A stretch of 64,000 nucleotides of DNA from Clostridiales bacterium. GTDB taxonomy: Bacteria; Bacillota; Clostridia; Oscillospirales; Oscillospiraceae. Position numbers and translations under genes: made by a program. The notes under the pieces are model-generated. The model saw nothing but the letters and a program-made list of their open reading frames with translations. It ran no database searches and had not been told where the DNA came from. Where the stretch lies: contig DUPK01000035.1 of the NCBI GenBank assembly GCA_012838345.1, positions 1-64,000 of the forward strand, given 5' to 3'. Shown here piece by piece: positions 46,720-57,204 of this stretch. The stretch's first letter is position 1. Each line of letters begins with the position of its first letter.

Positions 46720-47946
46720 TTATTCCGTATAAACCCTGTTGAAGGACTTCTTACCCTTTTTCAGGATTACTCCATCACCGCAAAGCTGCTCCTTAGTGAA
46801 TTTCAGCTTTATGTCGCTTACCTTCCTGCCGTCAATCTCGACACCGCCCTGGTCTATCGCGCGCCTGGCTTCGGATTTTGAGGGTACAAGGCCGCTTTTT
46901 GCAAGAAGGTCAATTATTGTAATCTCGCCGTCGACAAAATCTGAAGCCTCGAGTTTTGTCGAGGGCATATTTGAAGTATCGCCGCCGCCTATGAAAAGCG
47001 CACGCGCCGCGTCCTGCGCTTTTTGCGCCTCCTCCTCGCTGTGTACGAGCTTTGTAAGCTCAAAGGCGAGGATTTCCTTAGCCCTGTTTATCTCGCTGCC
47101 CTCCCACTTCTCCATCTTCTCAATTTCCTCAAGCGGCAGGAAGGTCAGCTTGCGCAGGCAGTTCATGACGTCCGCGTCTTCGACATTTCGCCAATACTGG
47201 TAGAAATCGTAGGGAGAGGTTTTATTGGGGTCAAGCCACACGGCGCCGGCCTGTGTCTTGCCCATCTTCTTCCCCTCGCTCGTGAGCAGAAGCGGTATAG
47301 TCAAACCGTAGGCATTTTCTCCGAGCTTGCGCCTTATAAGCTCGGTTCCGCCAAGGATATTTGACCACTGGTCGTCTCCCCCGCACTGGAGGCGGCAGCC
47401 GTAGTCCTTAAACAGGACGTAGAAGTCATAGCTCTGCATTATCATGTAGTTAAACTCAAGGAAGGTCAGGCCTCTTTCCATGCGCTGCTTGTAGCACTCG
47501 GCGGCAAGCATCCTGTTGACCGAGAAATGCGAGCCCACATCACGCAAGAGTTCGACGTAATTGAGCTTTGTCAGCCAATCAGCGTTATTCAGCATCAAGG
47601 CTCTCCCTTCGGAAAAGTCGATAAACTTGCTCATCTGCTTTTTGAAGCACTCGGCGTTATGGTTTATGGTCTCGGTCGTCATCATCTGGCGCATGTCTGT
47701 GCGGCCCGAGGGGTCGCCTATCATGGCGGTGCCGCCGCCCAAAAGGGCGATGGGGCGGTTGCCCGCCATCTGAAGCCTTTTCATCAGGCTCAGCGCCATG
47801 AAGTGACCGACGTGCAGGCTGTCCGCAGTTGGATCAAAGCCTATATAGAAGGTCGCTTTTGCGTTATTAATAAGCTCTTTAATCTCCTCTTCGTCAGTTA
47901 CCTGAGCCACAAGCCCCCTAGCTGTTAGTTCATCGTACAGTGTCAT
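46720..47946 (-). CDS. tyrS: Tyrosine--tRNA ligase
   Basis: Class Ic synthetase with HIGH-like [18 protein letters not shown]-like [10 protein letters not shown] and a C-terminal S4 RNA-binding domain ([19 protein letters not shown]). Length 408 residues. The ATG at 47946 follows GGAGG. Expression is governed by the T-box leader upstream. No clear terminator follows the stop codon. Confidence 0.96.
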   Translation of the reverse strand: MTLYDELTARGLVAQVTDEEEIKELINNAKATFYIGFDPTADSLHVGHFMALSLMKRLQMAGNRPIALLGGGTAMIGDPSGRTDMRQMMTTETINHNAECFKKQMSKFIDFSEGRALMLNNADWLTKLNYVELLRDVGSHFSVNRMLAAECYKQRMERGLTFLEFNYMIMQSYDFYVLFKDYGCRLQCGGDDQWSNILGGTELIRRKLGENAYGLTIPLLLTSEGKKMGKTQAGAVWLDPNKTSPYDFYQYWRNVEDADVMNCLRKLTFLPLEEIEKMEKWEGSEINRAKEILAFELTKLVHSEEEAQKAQDAARALFIGGGDTSNMPSTKLEASDFVDGEITIIDLLAKSGLVPSKSEARRAIDQGGVEIDGRKVSDIKLKFTKEQLCGDGVILKKGKKSFNRVYTE

Positions 47947-48042
47947 AATAAACCTCCATTCTCGCAAAAACATCAAATTAAGACGGAATTTCTACTTCCA
48001 GTTAAATATTTTACATCAAGCAACACAGCGGAATCCGATAAT

Positions 48043-48330
48043 AACAACAGCCCTCCGCTCATTCCGAGCAGAGGGCGTAATATACGCTGTACCACCTCTG
48101 GTTCGCCACAGCCTCGCGGCGTGCGGCATCAGGGAGTGCGCAATTTAAGTACACTCCTGCGCTGTAACGTGCGCCTACGTCACGCGCCTACTCGCCTGAG
48201 GCTTTTGGGCGGCTGCTCTGAGATGTATTCATACACGGGCCCCTCCCCCTTCCACCAACCGGGGTTTCTCTTTGCGGGCTTTAAGTGTACTACTTCTTCT
48301 CTTCATCGCATTTGAGGTTTAAATGGATGC
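48043..48330 (-). ncRNA. Tyrosyl T-box leader of tyrS
   Basis: The minus-strand transcript has the T-box sequence AGAGGTGGTACAGCG (about 48080-48094), an AGAGA-like element, the stem I block GGTTGGTGGAAGG, and a specifier loop TGAATACATC with UAC (Tyr) at 48225-48227. A competing terminator follows: GCCCTCTGCTC pairs with GAGCGGAGGGC (48050-48076) ahead of TGTTGTTATT. Uncharged tRNA-Tyr should stabilise the antiterminator and switch tyrS on. Confidence 0.9.
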
Positions 48331-48335
48331 TACGT

Positions 48336-48364
48336 ATTATATCCACGCCCTGCGCTTTTGTCAA
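48336..48364 (-). promoter_or_regulatory. Consensus promoter of the tyrS T-box unit
   Basis: TTGACA-N17-TATAAT on the minus strand, a perfect match to the vegetative consensus. The -35 hexamer overlaps the recN stop codon (48361-48363). Confidence 0.9.
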
Positions 48365-50028
48365 GACTTGGCCGCCATATCTATCATCTCTTCCGCGTGC
48401 CTGCGGCTTGCCTCGGTTATCTTTTCGCCCGAAATAATTCTTGCAACCTCGTCGATTCTCTCCAAGCGGCTCAGGTTTGTAACCTTAATCACTGTGCGCG
48501 CGCCGTCTGTGTTCTTGCTTATTTTAAGATGGGTGTCGGCGCAGGCCGCAACCTGAGGGAGATGCGTAACCGATATGACCTGGCGGTGTTTTGCCACCTT
48601 TCTGAGCTTGGCTCCAACTTTCTGCGCCGCCTTTCCGCTCACACCGCTGTCGACCTCATCAAAAATGAGAGTGCCTATCTCGTCGTTTTCGGCGAGTACG
48701 GTTTTTAGCGCGAGCATGATACGGGACAGCTCGCCGCCCGACGCTATTTTGTTTATCGGGCGAAGATTCTCGCCCGGGTTTGTCGACATCTCGAAGGAAA
48801 CGGCGTCTATTCCCTTAGAGTCCATAGGCTTTTCGGTGAACACTATGTCCAAACGCACCTTCGGCATGTCAAGCTGCCGCAGCTCGTCGAGTATGCGCTC
48901 TTTCAGGCGGAGCGCCGCAGCTTTCCTTTTTTCTGAAAGCTCTATAGCCAGCTTTTGGCATTCGGCCTCTTTCGCTTCAAGCTGCCTATTAAGCTTTTCC
49001 AGCCTGTCGCTTGCGTATTCTATGTTGTCAAGCTCGGTGCGGCATTTTTCGAGGTATTTTAGCATCTCGGGAATGCTGCCGCCGTACTTTCTTGAAAGCC
49101 GTCTTATAAGGTCTAGCCTTGTCTCAATCTCATCGTATTCCTCCGGCGAAAACTCAAGCTCGTCCTTTAAGTCGCGGAGCCTTTCGAGAATATCGGCCGC
49201 GTTTTGCCTGAGGTCTGTCACGCTCTCAATGAGCGTTTCTCCGTATTCGCCAATCCCGTCCAGACTGCCTGAGGTCAGTATGTGCTCGGCACCCATAATT
49301 GCCGCGTAAATCCCGTCGGTGTGCTCGTCGCCGCTAAAGGCAAGGTAGGCCTGCTCTACGCAGTCCATGCGCTTTGCCGCGTCTTTAAGGAAGCTTCTTC
49401 TGGCTTCAAGCTCCTCATCTTCGCCGGCCTTCAGGTCCGCCCTTTCAAGCTCCCCGATTTGGAAGGTTAGTATGTCTTTTCTGCGCTCCTTTTCAGCCTC
49501 GTCCATACTGAGGCTCTCGATTTCGTCGAGGATTTCGCGGTACTCAGAATAGCATTTTAAGTACTCTTCGGTGGATATTCCGCCGAAACCGTCGATAAAC
49601 TTAAGCTGATAGGTCTCGTCGAACATCTGAAGGCTGTCGTGCTGGCCGTGTATATTGAGGATTTCTCGGCCAAGGGCCTTCAATTGGGAAACCGTGGCGG
49701 GACAGCCGTTCACCCTGCAAATATTCTTCCCGTCGGTTGAAATCCTGCGCATTATGAGCAGATATCCGTCCTCATCGGGCCATATTCCGTTTTCCTCAAA
49801 CCATGGGAGACTAGGTAAATCGCAGAATACCGCCGTGACGAGGGCATTATCCGCTCCCGTCCGTATAAGCTCCCTTGAGGTCCGCTCACCGAGAACCGCG
49901 CCTATCGCGTCTATCACTATCGATTTTCCGGCGCCGGTCTCGCCGGTCAGTACGTTGAGACCCTGTGTAAATTCTATGTCGGCCTTTTCAATGACCGCGA
50001 TATTTTCTATGTGCAGGACAGCAAGCAT
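48361..50028 (-). CDS. recN: DNA repair protein RecN
   Basis: SMC-like ATPase acting early at double-strand breaks. Walker A GETGAGKSIVID near residue 30, two coiled-coil arms around a central hinge, and the C-terminal ASGGELSRIMLALK signature with Walker B TLIFDEVDSGVSG. Length 555 residues. It follows argR by 22 bases, the usual order in Clostridia. Confidence 0.96.
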   Translation of the reverse strand: MLAVLHIENIAVIEKADIEFTQGLNVLTGETGAGKSIVIDAIGAVLGERTSRELIRTGADNALVTAVFCDLPSLPWFEENGIWPDEDGYLLIMRRISTDGKNICRVNGCPATVSQLKALGREILNIHGQHDSLQMFDETYQLKFIDGFGGISTEEYLKCYSEYREILDEIESLSMDEAEKERRKDILTFQIGELERADLKAGEDEELEARRSFLKDAAKRMDCVEQAYLAFSGDEHTDGIYAAIMGAEHILTSGSLDGIGEYGETLIESVTDLRQNAADILERLRDLKDELEFSPEEYDEIETRLDLIRRLSRKYGGSIPEMLKYLEKCRTELDNIEYASDRLEKLNRQLEAKEAECQKLAIELSEKRKAAALRLKERILDELRQLDMPKVRLDIVFTEKPMDSKGIDAVSFEMSTNPGENLRPINKIASGGELSRIMLALKTVLAENDEIGTLIFDEVDSGVSGKAAQKVGAKLRKVAKHRQVISVTHLPQVAACADTHLKISKNTDGARTVIKVTNLSRLERIDEVARIISGEKITEASRRHAEEMIDMAAKS

Positions 50029-50050
50029 CCGCCCACCCCCTTACTTATCT

Positions 50051-50500
50051 CTACAATATGGCGTGAATCTCCTCGCAGAAGGCCCGGGCGCTCTCGGCAT
50101 CTCTCATGGCAAGGAAGGCGGTATCGTCACCGGCGAGCGTCCCCACAAGGTCCTTTATCGCCATCCCGTCGATTGCGGAGCAGGCGGCAGGTGCAAGGCC
50201 CGGCAGAGTTTTTAGCACAACAATATTCTGGGCGCTGTCGAAAGAGGTGACGCATTCCTTGAGTATGTTCCTTAGCTTGGTGCTGTAATTCGATATTTCC
50301 TTCTTCATTGGCGCAACATATCTGTAACCGCCGCCGGGAGTAAGCTCTTTAATGAGTCTGAGCTCTCTTATATCCCTGGAAACCGTGGCCTGGGTGCTGA
50401 CGATTCCGTGCTTCTTCAGGGCTTCGAGAAGCTGGCTCTGGTTCTCTATTTCGTTTTCCTCGATTATTTTAAGTATAAGCTCCTGTCGTGCTGACTTCAT
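50051..50500 (-). CDS. argR: Arginine repressor ArgR
   Basis: Hexameric arginine-responsive regulator. An N-terminal winged helix (TQATVSRDIRELRLIK) and a C-terminal arginine-binding domain with GTLAGDDTAFL. Length 149 residues. AGGAGAT precedes the ATG. No arginine genes are in the window, so its regulon lies elsewhere. Confidence 0.95.
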   Translation of the reverse strand: MKSARQELILKIIEENEIENQSQLLEALKKHGIVSTQATVSRDIRELRLIKELTPGGGYRYVAPMKKEISNYSTKLRNILKECVTSFDSAQNIVVLKTLPGLAPAACSAIDGMAIKDLVGTLAGDDTAFLAMRDAESARAFCEEIHAIL

Positions 50501-50531
50501 ATCTTGTATCTCCTTATTTCTCCTGAAATAT

Positions 50532-51392
50532 TTAGTCGTTTGTGTCGAGCTTTTGGCTTACGATTTCATAGAAGCTGCGGTTGTTTACGCGTACAAGGTC
50601 GGTAAAATATTTTGATTTTGTAACCTTAACTTTATCGCCGCTGAGAAGCAGGGCCGAATCGGCACCGTCCAGTGACAGTACTGCCACCTTGTCGTTCATC
50701 GTGCCGAGTTCCACCGTGACCTCGGTTTTGCTTGACAGGACAAAAGACTTGGCGCTCAAATCATGTGCGCATATTGGCGTAACTATAAGGTTTTCGCTCG
50801 ACGGTTCGACTATCGGGCCACCCGCTGACATTGAGTAAGCCGTTGAACCCGTCGGCGTTGCGACTATAAGGCCGTCGCCCGCGAAGTGAGATATTATTTT
50901 TCCGTTTCCAAAAACCGCAATCCTGATAATGCGGGCGGCGCTCTTTGAAACGACGGCGTCGTTGAGCGCAAAATCGGAAAATATCACTTTTCCGTCGCGC
51001 ATTACCTCCGCATGGAGCATCATTCGCCGGTCAACGGTGTACTTTTTGTCCACAGCCATGATTACCTTTTTATAGTCGAAAGACTCAAGGTCCGCGAGAA
51101 AACCCATGTTCCCGACGTTGACGCCCAGGATGGGGACGGAATTTCTCGCCGCTTCCCTCGCCGCCTGAAGTATGGTCCCGTCTCCTCCGAAGCAGATGAG
51201 AAGCTGCGCCCCACTGAGCGCTTCGCTCAGCGGCGTAAAATCTATGCCCTCAGGCAAAACCATATCGTCGGTCGGAAAAAGAATTGAGTGGCGTGGAGTA
51301 ATGCCCTTTTCCAGCATGAGCTTACGCACTGCAAGTGTATATCTGAAATCAGTATCTCTCCGGGGATTGGTGCAAAGGACTACGTTTTTCAA
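50532..51392 (-). CDS. nadK: NAD kinase
   Basis: Makes NADP from NAD. The GGDGT motif is in LICFGGDGTILQAAR and the second conserved block in GDGLIVATPTGSTAYSMSAGGP. Length 286 residues. The TTG start overlaps the tlyA stop (TTGA) and is preceded by AAGGAGGG. Confidence 0.95.
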   Translation of the reverse strand: MKNVVLCTNPRRDTDFRYTLAVRKLMLEKGITPRHSILFPTDDMVLPEGIDFTPLSEALSGAQLLICFGGDGTILQAAREAARNSVPILGVNVGNMGFLADLESFDYKKVIMAVDKKYTVDRRMMLHAEVMRDGKVIFSDFALNDAVVSKSAARIIRIAVFGNGKIISHFAGDGLIVATPTGSTAYSMSAGGPIVEPSSENLIVTPICAHDLSAKSFVLSSKTEVTVELGTMNDKVAVLSLDGADSALLLSGDKVKVTKSKYFTDLVRVNNRSFYEIVSQKLDTND

Positions 51393-52201
51393 CCCTCACC
51401 CTCCTTAGGAGCGTCCAGCTCGGCGTGGGACGCTTCGACTATCGCCTTTATATCTATATCCGCGGCATCGCCATATCCGAGGTAGCCAAGGTATTCGATG
51501 TTGCCCTCTGGCCCCTTGATAGGGGAAAAGGTCATCCCCCTTACGGAAAAGCCGCTGCTCTCCGCGTAATTGATGAAACTTTCAAGCACTTCCATGTGCA
51601 CAGGCTTGTCCCTTACTACGCCCTTTTTCCCCACCTTATCCCTGCCCGCCTCAAACTGCGGCTTAACAAGGCAAAGCACTTCGCCTCCGGGCGTTAGCAG
51701 TTCCTTAACAACAGGCAGCACGAGTTTCAGCGATATGAAAGAAACGTCTATTACGACAAGGTCAATGGGCTCGGGTATCTGCTCCTTTGTCACATATCTG
51801 ATGTTTGTGCGCTCCATTACGACAACTCTTGGGTCGTTCCTGAGTGTCCACGCGAGCTGCCCGTAGCCGACGTCCACTGCATAGACCTTCAAAGCTCTCC
51901 CTTTGAGAAGGCAGTCCGTGAAGCCTCCGGTGGACGCCCCGCAGTCAAGGCATATTTTGCCCTTTGGGTCGACTTTGAAGTAAGAAAGAGCTTTCTGGAG
52001 CTTAAGTCCCCCCCGGCTCACAAATTCAAGCGCGGTCCCCCTAAGCTCAATCTCAGCTCCCTCGTCCACGAAGGTGCCGGGCTTGTCCACCCGCTGGCCG
52101 TTCACAAAGACCCGGCCGCTCATTATTTCGGTACGGGCCCTCTCGCGGCTCTCAGTCAGGCCCTTTTGGAAAACAAGAAGGTCTAGTCGAATTTTACTCA
52201 T
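51389..52201 (-). CDS. tlyA: TlyA family RNA 2'-O-methyltransferase
   Basis: An N-terminal S4 domain (RLDLLVFQKGLTESRERART) and an FtsJ-type SAM-dependent methyltransferase (CLDCGASTGGFTDCLL, the KDKE residues spread through the domain). TlyA methylates 16S and 23S rRNA ribose positions in mycobacteria; the clostridial targets are less certain. Length 270 residues; it overlaps dxs by eight bases. Confidence 0.92.
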   Translation of the reverse strand: MSKIRLDLLVFQKGLTESRERARTEIMSGRVFVNGQRVDKPGTFVDEGAEIELRGTALEFVSRGGLKLQKALSYFKVDPKGKICLDCGASTGGFTDCLLKGRALKVYAVDVGYGQLAWTLRNDPRVVVMERTNIRYVTKEQIPEPIDLVVIDVSFISLKLVLPVVKELLTPGGEVLCLVKPQFEAGRDKVGKKGVVRDKPVHMEVLESFINYAESSGFSVRGMTFSPIKGPEGNIEYLGYLGYGDAADIDIKAIVEASHAELDAPKEGEG

Positions 52202-54053
52202 GCCCGCCGCCTTCCAGAAGCTTCATGGCCTCTAATGCCAGGCTTTCCCCGTCTATTCCGCAGAACCTGTAGAGCTCGGCTATGCTGCCCTGCGGCACGA
52301 ATCTTTGCCCTAGATTTACTAGCCTTATACCTGGGGCTTCAATGCCTTGCTCCGAGAGAGATGCCGCTATCTTCTGGCCTACGGAGCCCTCGGCTACACA
52401 TTCCTCCGCCACAATCAGGCGCCCGGTACGGGAGACTGAAGCTATAATCGGGTCCATGTCGAGTGGGAAAATTTTCCCGAGCTTGATAACCTCGGCGGAG
52501 TACCCGCTCACCGAGAGTATATCGGCGGCCTTTAAGGCGGAGTTTATCATCGTGCCGTAGCTTACTATGCTTATATCGGAGCCCACGCGCAGGACCTTCG
52601 GCTCAATACCGGACATGCCGGAATAGGCGCCCTCTTTTCCCCTCGGATAACGGATTGCGACCGGCCCGTCCACGTTCTTTATCGCATATTCGAGCATGAA
52701 CCTAAGCTCGGCGCCGCTGGCCGGGGAAAGTATGGTCATGTTCGGAACGGAGGACAGATAGCAGACGTCGAAAATCCCGTGGTGCGTCTCCCCGTCCTCG
52801 CCCACAATTCCTGCCCTGTCAACCGCGAAGACTACGTGCAGGTTCTGTATCGCAACGTCGTGCAAAATCATATCGTAGGAGCGCTGCAGGAAGGTTGAAT
52901 AAATTGCAACGACAGGCACCATCCCCTGCTTTGCCATGCCCGCCGCCATTGAGACCGCATGCTCCTCGGCTATGGCGACATCAAAGAATCTGTTTGGGTA
53001 TTTTGAGGCAAACTCTGTAAGCCCTGTACCCGCCGTCATCGCGGCGGTTATGGCGCATATCCGCCTGTCATTTTCGACGAGCTCACAGAGAGTGCTGCCG
53101 AAAATCTCCGAAAATGTGCCGCCGGGCTGGTGCGCTATACCGGTTGCGGGGTCGAACTTCCCGACGCCGTGATAGTCGTTCGGAGCCTGCTCGGAATATG
53201 AGTAGCCCTTGCCCTTAACCGTCGTGACGTGCACCAGGGCGGGAGCCTTGAGGTTTTTTGCCCATTCAAGATAATTAATCAGCTTCTCGACGTCGTGGCC
53301 GTCAACCGGGCCGAAGTACTGAAAACCCATCTCTTCAAAGAAGGTGCAGTGGAATACGGCCTCTTTTATCATAGTTTTTATTTTGTGTGTAAAACGGTAA
53401 ATGGCCTTGCCGCCGGGGATTTTGGACATAAATCTGCGGTACCACAGCTTAAAGGAGTAATAGGCAGGCTTGATGCGCTGATGTGACAAAAGCCTTGCCA
53501 GACCGCCGACGTTTTTGCTTATTGACATGCCGTTGTCGTTTAAAATGACGACCAGAGCCTCACCGCTTGCGCCCGCGTCGTTGAGCGCTTCATATGAAAG
53601 CCCGCCTGTGAGCGCGCCGTCACCAATAAGCGCGACAACGTCATACTTGCCGCCGGTAAGCGTCCTTGCCCGCGCCATACCGAGGGCAACCGATATGGAA
53701 TTTGAAGCATGGCCCGCGATAAAAGCGTCGTGCTCGCTTTCGCAGGGCTTAGGAAAGCCGGAAATGCCGCCAAGCCTGCGCAGACTCTTAAAATCCTCGC
53801 GCCGGCCGGTAAAAATTTTATGTACATAGCACTGGTGCCCGACGTCGAACACCAGCCTGTCTTTTTTTGTGTCGTAAACACGGTGGATGGCCACCATAAG
53901 CTCTACGGCTCCCAGATTTGATGCCAAATGGCCGCCGGAACACGATACGCTCTCAACGAGAAATTCGCGTATTTCCTTGCATAGCTCCGGTATTTGGCTT
54001 TTGTCAAGGGCCCAGATGTCTTCGGGAGAATTAATGTTTTCCAGTATACCCAC
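52194..54053 (-). CDS. dxs: 1-deoxy-D-xylulose-5-phosphate synthase
   Basis: First enzyme of the MEP isoprenoid pathway, condensing pyruvate and glyceraldehyde-3-phosphate with thiamine diphosphate. The ThDP motif GDGALTGGLSYEALNDAG, the transketolase pyrimidine domain (AIAEEHAVSMAAGMAK) and the C-terminal domain are complete at 619 residues. GTG start behind AAGGTAGTG. ispA and xse genes that often precede dxs in Clostridia are not here; birA lies divergently upstream. Confidence 0.96.
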   Translation of the reverse strand: MGILENINSPEDIWALDKSQIPELCKEIREFLVESVSCSGGHLASNLGAVELMVAIHRVYDTKKDRLVFDVGHQCYVHKIFTGRREDFKSLRRLGGISGFPKPCESEHDAFIAGHASNSISVALGMARARTLTGGKYDVVALIGDGALTGGLSYEALNDAGASGEALVVILNDNGMSISKNVGGLARLLSHQRIKPAYYSFKLWYRRFMSKIPGGKAIYRFTHKIKTMIKEAVFHCTFFEEMGFQYFGPVDGHDVEKLINYLEWAKNLKAPALVHVTTVKGKGYSYSEQAPNDYHGVGKFDPATGIAHQPGGTFSEIFGSTLCELVENDRRICAITAAMTAGTGLTEFASKYPNRFFDVAIAEEHAVSMAAGMAKQGMVPVVAIYSTFLQRSYDMILHDVAIQNLHVVFAVDRAGIVGEDGETHHGIFDVCYLSSVPNMTILSPASGAELRFMLEYAIKNVDGPVAIRYPRGKEGAYSGMSGIEPKVLRVGSDISIVSYGTMINSALKAADILSVSGYSAEVIKLGKIFPLDMDPIIASVSRTGRLIVAEECVAEGSVGQKIAASLSEQGIEAPGIRLVNLGQRFVPQGSIAELYRFCGIDGESLALEAMKLLEGGGHE

Positions 54054-54181
54054 GATTACACTACCTTGAAAATTCTAATTTAATTGTTATTCTATCAAAT
54101 GAGAACGTTATTTACAATATAAATATTCACTATATTCACTCAAATTATGAATATTAATATTGAGGCGTTTCTTTAGATATA

Positions 54182-54213
54182 TTGTCACCCTATTTTACTT
54201 TCCGGTTGACAGT
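54182..54213 (+). promoter_or_regulatory. BirA-box-like operator overlapping the birA promoter
   Basis: TTGTCACC (54182-54189)-N15-GTTGACAG (54205-54212) resembles the Firmicute BirA operator TTGTTAAC-N15-GTTAACAA in sequence and exact spacing. The right arm contains the -35 TTGACA (54206-54211); a -10-like TAAATT starts 17 bases later at 54229. Binding would block transcription of birA-bioY. Confidence 0.6.
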
Positions 54214-54256
54214 CTTTTTCGCACATGTTAAATTCTTCTCAAAAGGAGAGAGTTTG

Positions 54257-55240
54257 ATGTCCACAAAGCAAAAGGTGCTGCAAGTGCTTGAAAATCGAAA
54301 AGGCGATCATATATCGGGAGAGGAGCTTGCAAAAGCCCTCGGCATAAGCCGCAACTCCGTCTGGAAGGCCATAAACAGCCTCAGAAGCGAGGGGTATAAG
54401 CTTGAGGCAGTACCCAACAGGGGCTATTGCCTCCTTGAGGACAACGACATAATCTCGGAGCAGAGCGTACATAAGCACCTGAAAAATGACGATTTTTTCA
54501 GGCTCACGGTAATGGAACGTGTGGATTCCACTAATTCCGTTTTAAAGCAACTTGCTGAGCGCGGAGAACAGGAGGGCTGTGTTGTCATAGCCAACGAACA
54601 GACTTCCGGAAAGGGGCGGATGGGGCGCTCCTTTTACTCGCCGCCGGGCAGCGGGGTTTATATCAGCCTTCTTCTGCGCCCAAAGCTGAGTGCAGCTGAT
54701 TCCCTTCTGATAACGACCGCAGCCGCGGTTGCCGTATCCCGTGCCATTGAGGATATTACCGGCAGAAAGACGGCAATTAAATGGGTCAACGATATATACT
54801 GCGGCGGAAAAAAAGTCTGCGGCATACTGACCGAGGCGTCAGTTGATTTTGAAAGCGGCACGCTCTCCTACGCCGTTTTGGGAATAGGCATAAACATAGC
54901 AGATCCCGACGGCGGTTTTCCAAAAGAGCTTGAGCACATCGCGACCTCTATTTATGCTGGTGAGCCTTACTCGTCGGAAATCAGGAGCAAGCTTTCAGCC
55001 AGCGTACTTGATAACTTTTTGGAAATTTACATTCAGCTACATACAAAGAGCTTTATGAACGAATACAGGAAACGCTCCTTCGTCATCGGAAAAGAAATAT
55101 ACATAATATCGCCAAATGCACGCGAGGAAGCGCTTGTACTCGGCATCGACGACGATGCTAGACTAATCGTAAAAACCTCAGACGGGGAGATAAAAACCCT
55201 CTCCTCAGGTGAAATTAGTATCAGGGAGAAAAAAGCATGA
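54257..55240 (+). CDS. birA: Bifunctional biotin ligase/biotin operon repressor
   Basis: An N-terminal winged helix (ISGEELAKALGISRNSVWKAI), a central ligase domain with the biotinyl-AMP loop GKGRMGRSFYSPPG and KWVNDIYCGGKKVCGIL, and a C-terminal SH3-like domain. The DNA-binding domain shows it can be a repressor. The ATG at 54257 follows AAAAGGAGAG; longer in-frame starts cross the promoter. Operon with bioY (ATGA overlap). Confidence 0.95.
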   Translation: MSTKQKVLQVLENRKGDHISGEELAKALGISRNSVWKAINSLRSEGYKLEAVPNRGYCLLEDNDIISEQSVHKHLKNDDFFRLTVMERVDSTNSVLKQLAERGEQEGCVVIANEQTSGKGRMGRSFYSPPGSGVYISLLLRPKLSAADSLLITTAAAVAVSRAIEDITGRKTAIKWVNDIYCGGKKVCGILTEASVDFESGTLSYAVLGIGINIADPDGGFPKELEHIATSIYAGEPYSSEIRSKLSASVLDNFLEIYIQLHTKSFMNEYRKRSFVIGKEIYIISPNAREEALVLGIDDDARLIVKTSDGEIKTLSSGEISIREKKA

Positions 55241-55782
55241 AGAAAATCAGTACAAAAGAGCTTGTCACCGCGGCGGTTTTCACTGCCGTTAATATTGTTC
55301 TTGCGCAAATCTCGATTCCCATGCCATCAAACGTCCCCATAACGCTCCAGACTCTTGCTATAGCGCTTTGCGGCTACGCGCTGGGAGCGAAGCTGGGCTT
55401 TATCTCCGTTGTTTCATACGTTCTATTAGGGGCGGTCGGCGCGCCCGTGTTCAGCCATTTCAGGGGTGGTATAGGAATGCTCTTGGGTTACACGGGGGGA
55501 TTTATCATAGGCTTTGTCCCGATGGCGCTGCTTTGCGGCCTTGCGGCTCACAGGAAAATGTTTGTCGCCCTGCCCTGCGGGCTTATAGGGCTTGCCGCCT
55601 GTCACCTGCTTGGAGTTATTCAGTTTTCCATAGTCAGCTCAAGGCCCTTTATGGACTCCCTGCTCCTTATCTCCCTCCCCTATCTAATCAAGGACGTAGC
55701 CTCAGTCCTGGCGGCGTATTATCTTGCCCTCGCGCTCAGGAGGGCCGTGCCACTATTAAGTAAGCGGAAAAGCACATCTTAG
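55237..55782 (+). CDS. bioY: Biotin transporter BioY
   Basis: S component of an ECF-type biotin importer, 181 residues with about six helices; the start LVTAAVFTAVNIVLAQISIP and the loop LGAVGAPVFSHFRGGIGMLLG are typical of the family. It needs a shared ECF module (EcfA/EcfT) encoded elsewhere, or works alone slowly. Cotranscribed with birA. Confidence 0.93.
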   Translation: MKKISTKELVTAAVFTAVNIVLAQISIPMPSNVPITLQTLAIALCGYALGAKLGFISVVSYVLLGAVGAPVFSHFRGGIGMLLGYTGGFIIGFVPMALLCGLAAHRKMFVALPCGLIGLAACHLLGVIQFSIVSSRPFMDSLLLISLPYLIKDVASVLAAYYLALALRRAVPLLSKRKSTS

Positions 55783-55947
55783 TTAATTTCCCAGGCAAGT
55801 TTTTTAATTATATAATAGAATTTGCCTTTGCGTTTTCTAAGAAATTCCGGCTATGGTTCCGGACGATAGATTAGCTCAAATAGTTGAAATACTATCGGCA
55901 AATGGCATCGAAGTCCTCCGATTTCCTAATATAAATAAAGTTCTTCT

Positions 55948-55990
55948 GGGTATGACTATTATATCAAAAGTCATACCCGAATTTTTTATA
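55948..55990 (+). terminator. Candidate terminator upstream of gapA
   Basis: GGGTATGACT (55948-55957) and AGTCATACCC (55969-55978) form a perfect ten-base stem followed by GAATTTTTTATA on the plus strand. It is 165 bases beyond bioY and about 75 bases before gapA, so it could end birA-bioY or act in the gapA leader. A 57-codon frame across it is not credible. Confidence 0.55.
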
Positions 55991-56026
55991 AAACCAAATT
56001 CAGCCAAAACATTGTTGTTACAATAA

Positions 56027-57097
<1,071 letters not shown>

Positions 57098-57115
57098 CCG
57101 CCTGATAAAATTGAC

Positions 57116-57151
57116 AAAGCCCCTTACGGCAACATGACCGTACGGGGCTTT
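57116..57151. terminator. Terminator between gapA and the LacI-type gene
   Basis: AAAGCCCCTTACGG (57116-57129) pairs with 57138-57151 with one mismatch; A/T ends serve both converging transcripts. Confidence 0.8.
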
Positions 57152-57204
57152 ACGTACTTATTTTAAGCCAAATGTAATGCCTCGGTTATCCCGTCTTATG
57201 TAAG

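Noticed and set aside
55853..56026. 57-codon plus-strand frame between bioY and gapA
   Set aside because: No ribosome site, and the frame crosses a strong terminator hairpin.
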